From Acidobacteriota bacterium (GTDB lineage: Bacteria; Acidobacteriota; Terriglobia; Versatilivoradales; Versatilivoraceae): a DNA stretch of 64,000 bases. Below are positions 33,851-43,456 of the stretch, in pieces (position 1 is the first letter of the stretch; every line of letters begins with the position of its first letter). The stretch is taken from positions 34,833 to 98,832 of the forward strand of contig JAJDUG010000073.1 in the NCBI GenBank assembly GCA_022826755.1. Direction: 5' to 3'. The notes beneath the pieces were generated by a model. The model made no database searches, had not been told where the DNA came from, and worked only from the letters and a program-made list of their open reading frames with translations. The position numbers and the translations under genes were made by a program.

Positions 33851-34321
33851 CTAGATCCTGCAGTGAGCCAGACCACGCTTTTCCAGGTACTGCTGGTGGT
33901 ATTCCTCGGCTCGGTAATAGGTGGAGGCCGCCGTGATCTCGGTCACGATGGGGCGCGGATAGCGGCCGGAGGCATTCCGCCTCTCCTTGGATTCCCGGGC
34001 TGCCGCTTCCTGGCGAGCGTCGTGATAGAAGACGGCCGAACGATACTGGCTTCCGAAATCGGGTCCCTGGCGATTCAGGGTGGTGGGATCGTGATTGTCC
34101 CAGAAGATGTCCAGCAACTGCTCATAGGTGACCCTGGAGGGATCGTACTCGACGTCGACCGCCTCGGCATGACCGGTGGCGTCCGTACAGACCGCCCGGT
34201 AAGTGGGATTATCCAGGGTGCCTCCCGTGTAGCCCACGGAAGTGGACAAGACCCCTTCGACCTGCCGAAAGGTCGCCTCGACGCCCCAGAAGCAGCCGGC
34301 TGCAAACGTGGCCCTGGCCAT
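33851..34321 (-). CDS. msrA: Peptide methionine-S-sulfoxide reductase MsrA
   Basis: This 156-residue protein starts [20 protein letters not shown] with the catalytic GCFWG (Cys10), and has [29 protein letters not shown] and the [16 protein letters not shown] motif. A late Cys in LAHCRI may be the resolving residue. It repairs methionine-S-sulfoxide in proteins. AAGGAG before the ATG at 34321 decides the start against a longer upstream frame. It is probably cotranscribed with ispA, nine bases downstream. Confidence 0.95.
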   Translation of the reverse strand: MARATFAAGCFWGVEATFRQVEGVLSTSVGYTGGTLDNPTYRAVCTDATGHAEAVDVEYDPSRVTYEQLLDIFWDNHDPTTLNRQGPDFGSQYRSAVFYHDARQEAAARESKERRNASGRYPRPIVTEITAASTYYRAEEYHQQYLEKRGLAHCRI

Positions 34322-34504
34322 GGATGCTCTCCTTTCTTCCCACTCCTTCAGATATGGGATCCAAGCCAGTATAGCGGATTTTCTGCCCGAGCAAGCGTCG
34401 GAGGAGGGGATTCGCCGACCGATGATCCACATCCGGGATAATCAACCGTCGTTCCAGGTGAATTGTTGTATGATCGGTGGCCGTATCCGATCCCGGGAGG
34501 GGCG

Positions 34505-36154
34505 ATGGAAGCGATTTGGGCGGCAGGCGGCTGCCTGGTCACCTATTTCATTTTCTACCGATTCTATGCCCGCTACCTGGGCCGATGGGTCTTCCGCCTG
34601 GACCCCGACAGACCGACTCCGGCCCACCAGTTGCGGGACAACGTCGACTATGTCCCCTGCCGGCGTAGCGTCCTGTTCGGGCACCACTATGCCTCCATCG
34701 CCGGGCTCTCGCCCATGCTGGGGCCGGCCATCGCGGTGATCTGGGGATGGCTTCCCGGCATGCTCTGGGTGGTGTTCGGCACCCTCCTCATCGGAGCCGT
34801 CCACGATTTTGGGGCCCTGGTCCTGTCCATGCGCAACCGGGGCCTCAGCATCGGCAAGGTGGCCGAGGAAATCATCGGGCCGCGAGCCAAGTCCCTCTTT
34901 CACGTTCTGATCTTTTTCCTGGTCTGCCTGGCCATGGGCGTCTTTGTCCACGTGGTGGCCGGACTGTTTACCGCCGCCTTTTATCCCGAGGCGGTCTTTC
35001 CCACCTTCTCGCTGATCGCCATCGCCCTGGTGGTGGGCTGGGCGGCCTTCAGAAAGTCGATCTCGGTCTGGAAGCTCACCGCCGGGGGCTTTGCTCTCAT
35101 GCTCTTCACCATCTGGCTGGGACTGCAGTTTGACAGACCTGATCTGACGGCCGGAGTATGGGGAGTGCTGATCCTGATCTATGCCTTCTGCGCCTCCACC
35201 CTTCCGGTCTGGGCCCTGCTTCAGCCGCGGGACTACCTGAACTCCTTCCTGCTCTATCTGGGTCTGGGGCTCGCCTACGTGGGTTTCTTCGTCCTTCGGC
35301 CCGATTTCGCGGCTCCCGTGCTGGACGCCAGTCCCTCCGGCGCTCCGCCCATCTTTCCCTTCGTCTTCATCGTCATTGCCTGCGGCGCCGTTTCAGGATT
35401 TCATGGACTGGTTTCGTCCGGAACCACCTCGAAACAGATCTCGCGGGAAACCGATGCCGTCTCCATCGGCTACGGGGGGATGATCGGGGAGTCGCTGCTG
35501 GGCCTGCTGGCGGTTCTGGCCTGCACCGCCGGATTCCGGACCATCGAGGCCTGGAGCACCCACTACCAGAGTTGGTCGACCGCCGGTACGCTCTCCGAGA
35601 AGATGCGGGCTTTCATCGATGGGGCGGCCCTGTTCATCAGCCAACTGGGGGTGCCCTTTTCCTGGGCCCAGGCCTTCATTGCCCTGGTGGCCGTGTCCTT
35701 TGCGCTGACTTCGCTGGATTCCGGCACCAGGCTCCTGCGCTACAACATCAGTGAGATCGCAAGCGGCCTGCGCCTGCCGCTCCTGACCAACCGCCACCTC
35801 TCCTCCCTGCTGGCCGCCGCTTCGATCGGATTCTTTGCCTTCTATGAGGTCGACGGGAAACCGGCGGGTCTTCTCCTCTGGAAACTCTTCGGCAGCACCA
35901 ACCAGGTCCTGGCCGCCTTGACGCTGCTGACCATCGCCATCTACCTCCGGCAACGTGGCAGAAACCACTGGTTCGCCAGCGTGCCCATGCTGTTCATGAT
36001 TACCGTGACCGTGATCGCCATGGTCATGGAGATCAAGGGCTACTGGATCTCCAGCCAGTATCTACTGCTCTCGGTGGGTGGCGCCATTCTCCTGCTGAGC
36101 CTCTGGGTCATGCTGGAGGCTTCCATTCGTTTCCGAAGAGACACCCTTCCTTAG
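34505..36154 (+). CDS. cstA: CstA-family carbon starvation/pyruvate transporter
   Basis: This 549-residue polytopic membrane protein has CstA hallmarks: [20 protein letters not shown] near residue 58, [37 protein letters not shown] and [19 protein letters not shown]. It lacks the long C-terminal extension of the E. coli protein (about 700 aa) and fits the shorter class. Family members import peptides or pyruvate. GGGAGGGG precedes the ATG at 34505. It is followed by cysNC after 25 bases, which probably shares its transcript although the functions are unrelated. Confidence 0.9.
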   Translation: MEAIWAAGGCLVTYFIFYRFYARYLGRWVFRLDPDRPTPAHQLRDNVDYVPCRRSVLFGHHYASIAGLSPMLGPAIAVIWGWLPGMLWVVFGTLLIGAVHDFGALVLSMRNRGLSIGKVAEEIIGPRAKSLFHVLIFFLVCLAMGVFVHVVAGLFTAAFYPEAVFPTFSLIAIALVVGWAAFRKSISVWKLTAGGFALMLFTIWLGLQFDRPDLTAGVWGVLILIYAFCASTLPVWALLQPRDYLNSFLLYLGLGLAYVGFFVLRPDFAAPVLDASPSGAPPIFPFVFIVIACGAVSGFHGLVSSGTTSKQISRETDAVSIGYGGMIGESLLGLLAVLACTAGFRTIEAWSTHYQSWSTAGTLSEKMRAFIDGAALFISQLGVPFSWAQAFIALVAVSFALTSLDSGTRLLRYNISEIASGLRLPLLTNRHLSSLLAAASIGFFAFYEVDGKPAGLLLWKLFGSTNQVLAALTLLTIAIYLRQRGRNHWFASVPMLFMITVTVIAMVMEIKGYWISSQYLLLSVGGAILLLSLWVMLEASIRFRRDTLP

Positions 36155-36179
36155 CCCGCATTTCTCAGGGATTCTTCCG

Positions 36180-38096
36180 ATGCCTGCAGTTCCACGCGAG
36201 ACCGAAGACAGCAATGCCTCCCTCGCCTCCCGAAACCGGAAAAGAGAGCTGCGCTTCGTCATCTGCGGGTCGGTGGATGACGGCAAATCGACGCTGCTCG
36301 GCCGCTTGTTGCACGATTCAAGGACGGTCGTCCGGGATCGGTCCTCGGCGCTCGTGACACAGAACCCCATCCTGGGTCCCCAGGGCGATGCGGTCGACTG
36401 CGCCATGCCGGTCGACGGCCCGCGGGCGCAAGGCGAGCAGGCCGTCACCATCGAGGCCGCGTGTCGAGTTTTCGAGAGCGACAGGCGCAAATTCATTGCC
36501 ATCGATGCCGGCGGCCACGATCAGCACACGCAAGACCTGGTCGCCGGGGCGTCGAATGCCGACCTGGCGCTCCTGTTGGTCGATGTCCGCAAGGGGATTC
36601 TGACCGAGACCCGCCGCCACAGCCATATCGTTTCGCTGATGGGTGTCCGACAAGCGATTCTGGCGGTCAACAAGATGGACCTGGTCGGCTACCGGCAGGA
36701 CCTGTTCTCCTCCATCGTCGACGATTACGGCGCCCTCGCCCGCGAGCTCGGGATCGAACAGGTCCATGCGGTTCCGATCTCTGCTCTGACGGGTGAAAAC
36801 GTCTTCGCCGGCAGGAACTGTGCGCCCTGGTATGACGGCCCCACGCTCATGGAATCGTTGGAAGCCGTCGAGATCGAAGCAGACGCAGAGAAAGGCGCAT
36901 TTCGACTGCCTGTCGAGCGGGTCCATCGTCCCAAACCGGAATTGCGCGGCTCCAGCGGAACCGTGGCCTCGGGCCGGGTCGAACCAGGCATGCCGGTCGT
37001 CGTAAGCCCGTCCGGCGAGACGACCGCGGTCGAGCGTATTTTCGGACCGTCGGGCGAGCTGGAGAGCGCGGTGGCAGGCCAGTCGATCACGCTGGTGCTC
37101 GCAGACGAAATCGATGTGAGCCGCGGAGACATGATCGCCGGAACCGACCGGCCTCCGGAGGTCGCCGACCAGTTTGCCGCCCATCTGATCTGGATGGATG
37201 CGCGGCCGATGCTTCCGGAACGTTCCTATCTGGCCCGTTTCGCCAGTGCGTCCGCGGTCGCCCGGGTCACCGATCTGACCCACCGCGTCGATGTCGACAC
37301 CCTGGGCCGCTTCGCTGCCAAGACGCTTCAGCGGAACGAGGTCGGCTACTGCAAGATGTCGCTGGACCGCCCGGTGCCGTTCGACTCCTGCAGCGAAGTC
37401 AGAAGGACGGGAGCCTTCGTCCTCATCGACAGGTTGACCAACGCAACCGCCGGCGCGGGCACGATCGGCTTCGCGCTTCGCCGCGCCAGCAATGTCCCCT
37501 GGCAGGAATTGAAGACCGACAAGGCGGAGCGGGCGCGCGCCATCGGCCAGAAACCCTGCGTCCTCTGGCTGACAGGCCTTTCGGGAGCCGGAAAGTCGAC
37601 GATCGCCGACCGGCTGGAACAGAAGCTGCGAGCGCTCGGCAAGCACACCTATGTCCTGGACGGCGACAACGTGCGGCATGGACTGAACCGGGACCTCGGA
37701 TTCACCGATCGGGACCGGGTCGAAAATATCCGCCGGGTCTCCGAAGTCGCCAAGTTGATGGTCGATGCCGGGCTGATCGTGATCGTCTCCTTCATCTCTC
37801 CCTTCCGATCGGAACGGGAAATGGCTCGGAAACTGATGGAGAAGGGCGAGTTCTTCGAGATCTTCGTCGATACGCCGCTGGATGTCTGCGAGGCGCGGGA
37901 TCCGAAAGGGCTGTATGTGAAAGCCCGCAGGGGAGAAATCCCGAATTTCACCGGTATAGATTCGCCCTACGAGGCGCCCGACGAGCCGGATCTGCGTATC
38001 GACACCACCAGGTTATCTGCCGAGAAGGCTGCCGAATCGGTGGTACGGCTCTTGCGTAGAGCCGAAAGCTCCATTCGGATAACGGACGATCCATAA
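36180..38096 (+). CDS. cysNC: Bifunctional sulfate adenylyltransferase large subunit / APS kinase (CysN-CysC fusion)
   Basis: This 638-residue protein joins a CysN GTPase ([27 protein letters not shown]-Tu-like domains with [12 protein letters not shown]) to a CysC kinase ([19 protein letters not shown] near residue 463, then [17 protein letters not shown]). It activates sulfate to PAPS. CysN normally works only with CysD, whose gene usually precedes it; here the preceding gene is cstA, and no cysD is in the window. The G3 loop is DAGGHDQHT rather than the common DTPGHEQYT, though the essential Asp, Gly and His remain. The fusion could have been acquired separately, but composition looks similar to its neighbours by eye. 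Confidence 0.92.
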   Translation: MPAVPRETEDSNASLASRNRKRELRFVICGSVDDGKSTLLGRLLHDSRTVVRDRSSALVTQNPILGPQGDAVDCAMPVDGPRAQGEQAVTIEAACRVFESDRRKFIAIDAGGHDQHTQDLVAGASNADLALLLVDVRKGILTETRRHSHIVSLMGVRQAILAVNKMDLVGYRQDLFSSIVDDYGALARELGIEQVHAVPISALTGENVFAGRNCAPWYDGPTLMESLEAVEIEADAEKGAFRLPVERVHRPKPELRGSSGTVASGRVEPGMPVVVSPSGETTAVERIFGPSGELESAVAGQSITLVLADEIDVSRGDMIAGTDRPPEVADQFAAHLIWMDARPMLPERSYLARFASASAVARVTDLTHRVDVDTLGRFAAKTLQRNEVGYCKMSLDRPVPFDSCSEVRRTGAFVLIDRLTNATAGAGTIGFALRRASNVPWQELKTDKAERARAIGQKPCVLWLTGLSGAGKSTIADRLEQKLRALGKHTYVLDGDNVRHGLNRDLGFTDRDRVENIRRVSEVAKLMVDAGLIVIVSFISPFRSEREMARKLMEKGEFFEIFVDTPLDVCEARDPKGLYVKARRGEIPNFTGIDSPYEAPDEPDLRIDTTRLSAEKAAESVVRLLRRAESSIRITDDP

Positions 38097-38230
38097 CCCG
38101 CAATTCTCGCCGGGAGCGTGATCACGGCGCGGCGATTTTTCGCTTGGCGCCTGCTCGCGAGCCGATAGCCTGGAGGCCATCGAGGCTCCAACGAGCCGGT
38201 GTGCGCTGGAGGGGAAAAGGAAAAGAAGGA

Positions 38231-39067
38231 TTACTGATCGGGCGGAGACGCTTCTCCGGCCGACTCGGCTGGCGACTTGGCCTGAGCCTCACGGGCCTGT
38301 CCGGCCATCTCGACCAGGTCTTCCATGCTTCTCAGGATGGGCAGGATCAATTGATTGCCGCTCAGGCGGGAACCGCGCAAGGACATGCCGGCCGGATTTT
38401 GCTTGGTCACCAGAATGCCCAGCGGCGCCCCCTGGGAGTCGTAGACGATGCAGCCCAGATTGGCGGAGAGGGAAGCGTCGCACACGTAGAAGGGACGGGG
38501 GCCCTTCACCCTGGCTTCCACCCGGCCAAGGTGCAGCCGGATGGCCCGATTGCCGATCTTGCCGAGACGACCCACCGCAAAAACCTCATCCAGAATCCGA
38601 GGCTGGCGCCCGTTGGTTTCCAACGCCACCGCCTTGAAGGGACCTTCGGCCTCGCGCGGCTTGATGAAGATCATGTCCAGGTCGCTGTCCTTCAGGATCA
38701 CTTCGGCGTCCACCTCGGTTCCGTCATCCAGAATGAGCGTGGTCTCCTTGAACTCCGACTTGATGTCGGCGCGAGTCGTGGCCCGCATCATGATGGTTGG
38801 GTCCAGCGCCGCGGCGGAAGCGACGGTCAGCCCCGAGGCGTCAATGACCGTACCGTTGGCTTCTATCTTCCGCTCCTGGTCCCGACTCTGGCCCCGGATG
38901 GAAAACTTGATGCCCATGACGACCCGCACCGTGACCAGCGCACCCTTCGATTGCTCCGCTACCGATCGGGCCGTTTCCCGAATATCGGCAGCCTGTGCCG
39001 AACCCGCCAGAAGTAACCCGATGACCGGATGCAAACAGTATTTCAGCCGACTGGCAAGCTGGATCAT
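38231..39067 (-). CDS. HtrA-fold protein lacking the catalytic triad (pseudoprotease)
   Basis: This 278-residue exported protein (signal peptide ending near SAQAA) follows the trypsin-like fold of S1C proteases. At the catalytic His position it reads GTVIDASGLTVASAAAL, without His. The Asp region DSDLDMIFIKP is similar to active members, but the serine motif GNSGGP is replaced by SANLGCIVYD. No PDZ domain follows. Its start overlaps the stop of the active S1C protease gene as ATGA, so both are made together in the periplasm. It may be a regulator or decoy subunit for its partner. The C-terminus is an Ala/Glu/Pro-rich tail. Confidence 0.8.
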   Translation of the reverse strand: MIQLASRLKYCLHPVIGLLLAGSAQAADIRETARSVAEQSKGALVTVRVVMGIKFSIRGQSRDQERKIEANGTVIDASGLTVASAAALDPTIMMRATTRADIKSEFKETTLILDDGTEVDAEVILKDSDLDMIFIKPREAEGPFKAVALETNGRQPRILDEVFAVGRLGKIGNRAIRLHLGRVEARVKGPRPFYVCDASLSANLGCIVYDSQGAPLGILVTKQNPAGMSLRGSRLSGNQLILPILRSMEDLVEMAGQAREAQAKSPAESAGEASPPDQ

Positions 39068-41163
39068 GGCTCCGCTCCATCCAACGGAGCGGCGCCGTTG
39101 CCCTGACTCCAGTTGGGTTGCAACTCCAGAAAAAGCGTATAGATGCCCCGCTTGACAAACAGCGGGATGTTCGGTGGTCTACTGTCACCGGCGGCCTGCA
39201 GGCGGGCTTGCAGATCCTGCACTCCCCTGACTTCATGGTGATCCACCGCCTTGATGAGGTCTCGGGACTTCAATCCGGCCACTGCAGCCCATCCTCCGGC
39301 GTCCACCTGAGAGACCAGGGCGCCGCTTTCCTCATTCGACCATCGATTGGCGATGCGGTCGAGGTAGGAGATGTCTCGGGCCTTGAATTCGAAAAGAAGG
39401 TCCTCGTAAACCGGCAACTCTCCTTCCGGAGTGGGCATGGCTACCAGCTCAGCGCTCAAAGTGCTGGTCTCTCCCGACCGTATCACGGTGAATTCGGCCC
39501 GGCTGCCGACCCGGTAGGCGCGAATCATGGTCTTGAACACCTCGGCGTCCTGGGGCTCGGAGGCCTCAATGAGCTGGGAATCCACGTGAGTCAGGATGTC
39601 TCCCACCTCGAAGCCGGCAGCTTCGGCGGAACTGCCGGGATAGACCTGGGTAATTCTCACTCCCTTCTTGCCCCGAAGGGCCAGGGCCTTGGATAGCTTG
39701 CGTGAAAGCACCTGTGTCGCAACCGGCAGCCAGGCTTTTCTGGCTTCTGCCGGGGGCCTTTGCGGGCGCCTCAGACCCACTTCCACCAGGGTCAGGAGGC
39801 GCTCGGAACGACGATCGAACGCAACCACCACCGGAACGGGAGCTTGCTGGTTGCGACAGATGTCAACGGTCAATCGATGGAAGGCGCCGACTCCCTTCAC
39901 TGCCTTTCCGTCGATCTCCAAGATGACATCGCCCGGCCGCAGGCGGGGCACGGCCTTGTCTGCCGCCCCTCCCGGGCGAATGCTGCTGACCAGCACGCCT
40001 TCCGGACTCGGTCGACGCAACTCCTCGGATTCCAGCCGGGTCAAACGCCTGAGGGTGACGCCCCATTCCCTGGCCTCGACTTCCCTTCCCCTGGCGTCAT
40101 CGCGCAATTCGGGAGTAATGCTCAAGGAAAGCTCGTCCTGCCCCCGCCTGACGTTCACCTGCATGGGCGCACCGACCGGCTTGGAGATGAGGCGCCGAAT
40201 CAGGCCCGGCATTTCCTCCTCGAACTTGACGCGGACCGGATCGCCGTCAATGCTCAACAGGATGTCTCCCGCCCGGAGTCCGGCCCGGTCCGACGGAGAG
40301 CCCGGCAGCACACCCGATACCAGCGCCCCCTGGTCGGCCGCGGCCGCCCTGCCGTTTTTCAACAGCGGTTGAAAGCCGGCGCCCACCCAGGACCGGCGCA
40401 CCCGGCCACGCTCGATCAATTCCCGGGAGACCGGTTGGGCCAGCTCGCTGGGGATGGCCCCGCCCAAGCCGAGACCGATTTCGTTGATGCCAACGATCTC
40501 ACCGCGCAGATTCACCAGAGGCCCTCCGGAGTTTCCCGGGAAAATGCCGGCGTCGTGTCCGATCCACTTGACCAGAGATCCGACATTCTCGCCATCCAGC
40601 CGCAAGGGAGCGCTCATGCGCTTCGGAATCATCATGTCCTTGTTGGAAACCACGCCGCGGGTCACCGACTGCGAAATCGCCAGCGGACACCCCATGGCCA
40701 GGACCGGTTCTCCCACCGCAAGGGCCTCCGAGCTGCCGAATCGCGCGATCGGCAGAGGACCGCTGGCGGGGTCCCGGGAAGACATGTCCAGCTTGATCAC
40801 GGCAATGTCGGCCAGGGCGTCGGTCCCCACCAGCTCGGCATCCAGTTCTTCCCGAGTGGAGAGGACGCAGCGAATCGAGGTCGCCTTGCCGGCCACGTGG
40901 TGATTGGTGATGACGTAGCCCTCCCGGGAAATGATCACTCCGCTCCCGGTGGACTCGAACTTCCGCCCTCTCCCTCCTCCGTGTCGCAGAGACAACACAT
41001 AGATTTGAACCAGCGCCGGATAGACGGCATCGATGGCCTCCTGAATCTGCTCCTCGATCCCCGGCCCCCTGTTCGAATCCGCCGCGACCGCGGGAGAAGC
41101 AATCAGGGCCAGCACCAACAGCCCTGTCAACCCCGAGATTCCCGTTTTCCTTCGATGAACCAT
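39064..41163 (-). CDS. Exported S1C (HtrA/Deg-like) serine protease with several PDZ domains
   Basis: This 699-residue protein has a signal peptide (LTGLLVLALIASPAVAA) and a complete HtrA triad: His in YVITNHHVAG, Asp in DALADIAVIKL and Ser in FPGNSGGPLVNL. After the protease domain come about four PDZ-like repeats, recognised by GSPSDRAGLRAGDILLSIDG, PRLRPGDVILEIDGKAVKG, GSSAEAAGFEVGDILTHVD and AGLKSRDLIKAVDHHEV. Typical HtrA proteins have one or two. It should degrade or remodel unfolded envelope proteins. GGGAGGGG precedes the ATG. It is the first gene of a two-gene operon whose second product is a catalytically dead relative. Confidence 0.9.
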   Translation of the reverse strand: MVHRRKTGISGLTGLLVLALIASPAVAADSNRGPGIEEQIQEAIDAVYPALVQIYVLSLRHGGGRGRKFESTGSGVIISREGYVITNHHVAGKATSIRCVLSTREELDAELVGTDALADIAVIKLDMSSRDPASGPLPIARFGSSEALAVGEPVLAMGCPLAISQSVTRGVVSNKDMMIPKRMSAPLRLDGENVGSLVKWIGHDAGIFPGNSGGPLVNLRGEIVGINEIGLGLGGAIPSELAQPVSRELIERGRVRRSWVGAGFQPLLKNGRAAAADQGALVSGVLPGSPSDRAGLRAGDILLSIDGDPVRVKFEEEMPGLIRRLISKPVGAPMQVNVRRGQDELSLSITPELRDDARGREVEAREWGVTLRRLTRLESEELRRPSPEGVLVSSIRPGGAADKAVPRLRPGDVILEIDGKAVKGVGAFHRLTVDICRNQQAPVPVVVAFDRRSERLLTLVEVGLRRPQRPPAEARKAWLPVATQVLSRKLSKALALRGKKGVRITQVYPGSSAEAAGFEVGDILTHVDSQLIEASEPQDAEVFKTMIRAYRVGSRAEFTVIRSGETSTLSAELVAMPTPEGELPVYEDLLFEFKARDISYLDRIANRWSNEESGALVSQVDAGGWAAVAGLKSRDLIKAVDHHEVRGVQDLQARLQAAGDSRPPNIPLFVKRGIYTLFLELQPNWSQGNGAAPLDGAEP

Positions 41164-41222
41164 GCAGCCCCTCCCGGGCTTCCGCCCACCGCTGCCTCAA
41201 CCCTCGCTGGTGGCTCCCCGGA

Positions 41223-42680
41223 TCAGTACCGGGGCACGGAGGAATCCACCTCTTGAGACCAGCGGTCGATACCTCCGACAAGATTCTTCACATTGGTAAA
41301 GCCGGCCCTCTCCATCTGTTCCACGGCCTTGGCGCTGCGTCCTCCCAGCTTGCAATGGACCACGATTGCATCATCGGAATTCAGTTCGTCCAAGCGCTGG
41401 CCCAGTTGTCCCAGCGGGATCAGAATGGAACCGGGCAATCGGCAGATGTCATACTCATGGGGTTCCCGCACATCCAGGATGACGGGAGTCCCTCCGCTAT
41501 CCAGCATGGTCTTGAGTTCCTTGGGTGTCATTTCGTCGAACTCCTCGGGCTCAGCCGCCCCGGCCGCAGCCTGAGGCGTGATGCCGCAAAATTGTTGGTA
41601 GTCGATCAGGGCCTTGATGGTGGGGTGATCGCCGCAGAGAGCGCATTTCGGATTCTTGCGCAGCTTCAGCTCTCGAAACTTCATCTGCAGAGCATCGTAG
41701 AGAATCAGACGGCCGACCAGGGTTCTTCCTCTGCCCAGAATCAACTTGACGGCTTCGGTGGCCTGGACCAGCCCGATGATTCCGGGGAGGATTCCCAGGA
41801 CGCCCCCCTCGGCGCAACTGGGAACCAGTCCCGGAGGGGGCGGCTCGGGATAGAGGCAGCGGTAGCAGGGACCCCGCCTGGTGTCGAACACCGACGCCTG
41901 GCCCTCGAACCGAAAGATGCTCCCGTAGACGTTGGGCTTGTTCAAAAGAACGCTGGCGTCGTTCACCAGGTAGCGGGTGGGAAAGTTGTCGGTTCCATCG
42001 ATCACGATGTCGTATCCGGCAATGATGTCCATAGCGTTGTCGGATGTCAGCATGGCCTCGTAGGTCTCCACCCGGACGTTGGGATTGATATCCAGGATCT
42101 TCTCCCGGGCGGAGTCCAGCTTGGGGCGACCCACGTCCTTGGTGCCGTGAATGACCTGCCGCTGAAGGTTGCTGAAATCGACGGTGTCGAAGTCGACCAA
42201 CCCCAGCGTGCCGATGCCGGCGGCCGAGAGATAGAGGCCGAGGGGAGCCCCGAGTCCCCCGGTCCCTACCAGCAGGATCTTGGCGGCCTTCAACTTCTTT
42301 TGGCCCTCCATGCCGACTTCAGGCATGATGAGGTGCCGGCTGTATCTCTGGATCTCATCCGGGCTGAGGTCCAGGCTCTCGGAAGCCGCCTCGACGGCAT
42401 GAAGGTCGCCGCCGGCGATCGAGGGTACGATGCTCAGGACGTCTCCCTCCTTCACCGGGGTCCGGCCTTCCTGCAGATACCGGACATCCTCGTCGTTGAC
42501 GTAGACGTTGACAAAGTTGCGGACCTGCCCCTCTTCGTTCAGCAGGTGCGGCTTGAGCTCAGGGAAGCGACGGACCAGTCCATCGATCACCTCACCCACC
42601 GAATCGCCGCTCAGCTCCACCTCATCCCGATTGCCCGTGAGGTGCCTCAACGCAACCGGCAGGAGCACCTTCAAAGCCAT
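41223..42680 (-). CDS. CysO/MoaD-MoeB-rhodanese fusion (sulfur carrier, its adenylating enzyme and sulfurtransferase)
   Basis: This 485-residue protein has three parts. Residues 1-92 are a MoaD/ThiS/CysO ubiquitin-like carrier ending SIVPSIAGG. Residues 110-360 are a MoeB/ThiF adenylating domain (LLVGTGGLGAPLGLYLSAAG, FDTVDFSNLQRQVIHG, DGTDNFPTRYLVN) with two CxxC zinc pairs (CYRC, CALC). Residues 385-485 are a rhodanese domain with its active Cys in VVHCKLGGRS. The carrier's diglycine is internal, followed by DLHAVEAAS, so it must be freed by cleavage or act differently. The neighbouring JAMM peptidase and CysM-like genes on the same strand suggest the Mycobacterium-type CysO cysteine pathway. 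GAGGAGGAG precedes the ATG. Confidence 0.9.
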   Translation of the reverse strand: MALKVLLPVALRHLTGNRDEVELSGDSVGEVIDGLVRRFPELKPHLLNEEGQVRNFVNVYVNDEDVRYLQEGRTPVKEGDVLSIVPSIAGGDLHAVEAASESLDLSPDEIQRYSRHLIMPEVGMEGQKKLKAAKILLVGTGGLGAPLGLYLSAAGIGTLGLVDFDTVDFSNLQRQVIHGTKDVGRPKLDSAREKILDINPNVRVETYEAMLTSDNAMDIIAGYDIVIDGTDNFPTRYLVNDASVLLNKPNVYGSIFRFEGQASVFDTRRGPCYRCLYPEPPPPGLVPSCAEGGVLGILPGIIGLVQATEAVKLILGRGRTLVGRLILYDALQMKFRELKLRKNPKCALCGDHPTIKALIDYQQFCGITPQAAAGAAEPEEFDEMTPKELKTMLDSGGTPVILDVREPHEYDICRLPGSILIPLGQLGQRLDELNSDDAIVVHCKLGGRSAKAVEQMERAGFTNVKNLVGGIDRWSQEVDSSVPRY

Positions 42681-42779
42681 TTCTCCTCCTCGAGGTTCAT
42701 CCCCTCACTCGCTGACATAGTATAGCCCGCATTTCTCGTCGGTTCCCCGTGCATGGAATGAAAATCTGCCTGTGCCTGT

Positions 42780-43002
42780 CTGCAACAACAGTGAATAGTG
42801 GCTAGTGATTAGTGGATAGTGACTAGACCCAAACGTTAAGCAACTTGTCAGTCTCGGCGCAGTCGTTCAAAAAACGCAACCAAGTCGTCAGGCACGTACC
42901 GGTTCCCGAAATCCTCCGTTGACCACTCTCCACTCTTCACTTTTCTGAAGCACCCCTGTTTCACTCTGAATGATTCGCCCGTCGTGGAGGCGGGGGCGCG
43001 GC
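42780..43002 (+). repeat. 220-bp repeat, copy 1 (inverted partner at 51785-52001)
   Basis: The sequence CTGCAACAACAGTGAATAGT onward, including a run of TAGTG units, GTCTCGGCGCAGTC, a poly-A stretch followed by CGCAACCAAGTCGTCAGGC, GGTTCCCGAAATCCTCCGTT and a GC-rich end, is found in reverse complement at 51785-52001 with roughly 90% or more identity by eye. It separates the CysO-MoeB-rhodanese gene from mec and cysM. It has no coding potential that I can support. Confidence 0.85.
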
Positions 43003-43030
43003 TTGCCTGAAACGAGCCAGGCGGCCCGGC

Positions 43031-43456
43031 TCAGCCGGCTTCGATCTCCTCGGGACCGAAACGGGACCGGTCATCGGCCAGCCTCCAGCAGGTCATGTCC
43101 CCGGCCCGTCCACCGGAAACCGAGACGATGAGGTAGGAGTAGAAGGGCCAGGCATGATCCAGATCGAACCGGGAGGGCCTGGCCTCCGCGTCGGGATGGG
43201 AGTGGTAAAAGCCCAGCACCTCCATGCCCTTTTCCCGCGCGCGTTTCTCGGCCTCGAACATGGTCCGGGGAGAGATCAGAAATCGGTTGTGCCGGTCGCT
43301 CTCCTTCCGCGCATTCTCGGCAGGCAGCAACTCCAGGATGTGCTTGTCTCCCTGAACCAGCCGTCCCAGCATCAAGCCGCAACACTCGTTGGGATAGGTG
43401 GCCTCCCCATGGGCTTGAATGGCCCCCGGATGCTCCGGTTTGAGTCTAACCACCAC
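43031..43456 (-). CDS. mec: JAMM/MPN+ (M67) metallopeptidase, Mec-like
   Basis: This 141-residue protein carries the JAMM zinc motif: Glu in YPNECCGLMLG, then GFYHSHPDAEARPSRFDLDH, which gives HxHP plus the Asp ten residues later. In Mycobacterium tuberculosis Mec cleaves cysteine from the CysO carrier. Here its gene overlaps the end of the CysM-like gene by 11 bases and is followed, after the 220-bp repeat, by the CysO-MoeB-rhodanese fusion. That order supports the same role, and it might also release the internal diglycine of the fusion. The start is GTG at 43456 or the next GTG. Confidence 0.88.
   Translation of the reverse strand: MVVRLKPEHPGAIQAHGEATYPNECCGLMLGRLVQGDKHILELLPAENARKESDRHNRFLISPRTMFEAEKRAREKGMEVLGFYHSHPDAEARPSRFDLDHAWPFYSYLIVSVSGGRAGDMTCWRLADDRSRFGPEEIEAG

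Noticed and set aside
32939..34321. Ends of the accessory island as a tRNA-borne integration site
   Set aside because: No tRNA gene, direct repeat pair or integrase was found at either edge; xerC at 49.7 kb is the housekeeping recombinase.
39760..42725. Two plus-strand frames of about 490 codons opposite the S1C protease and the CysO fusion
   Set aside because: They lie opposite genes with full active sites and good ribosome sites; the products look like reversed-complement low-complexity sequence.
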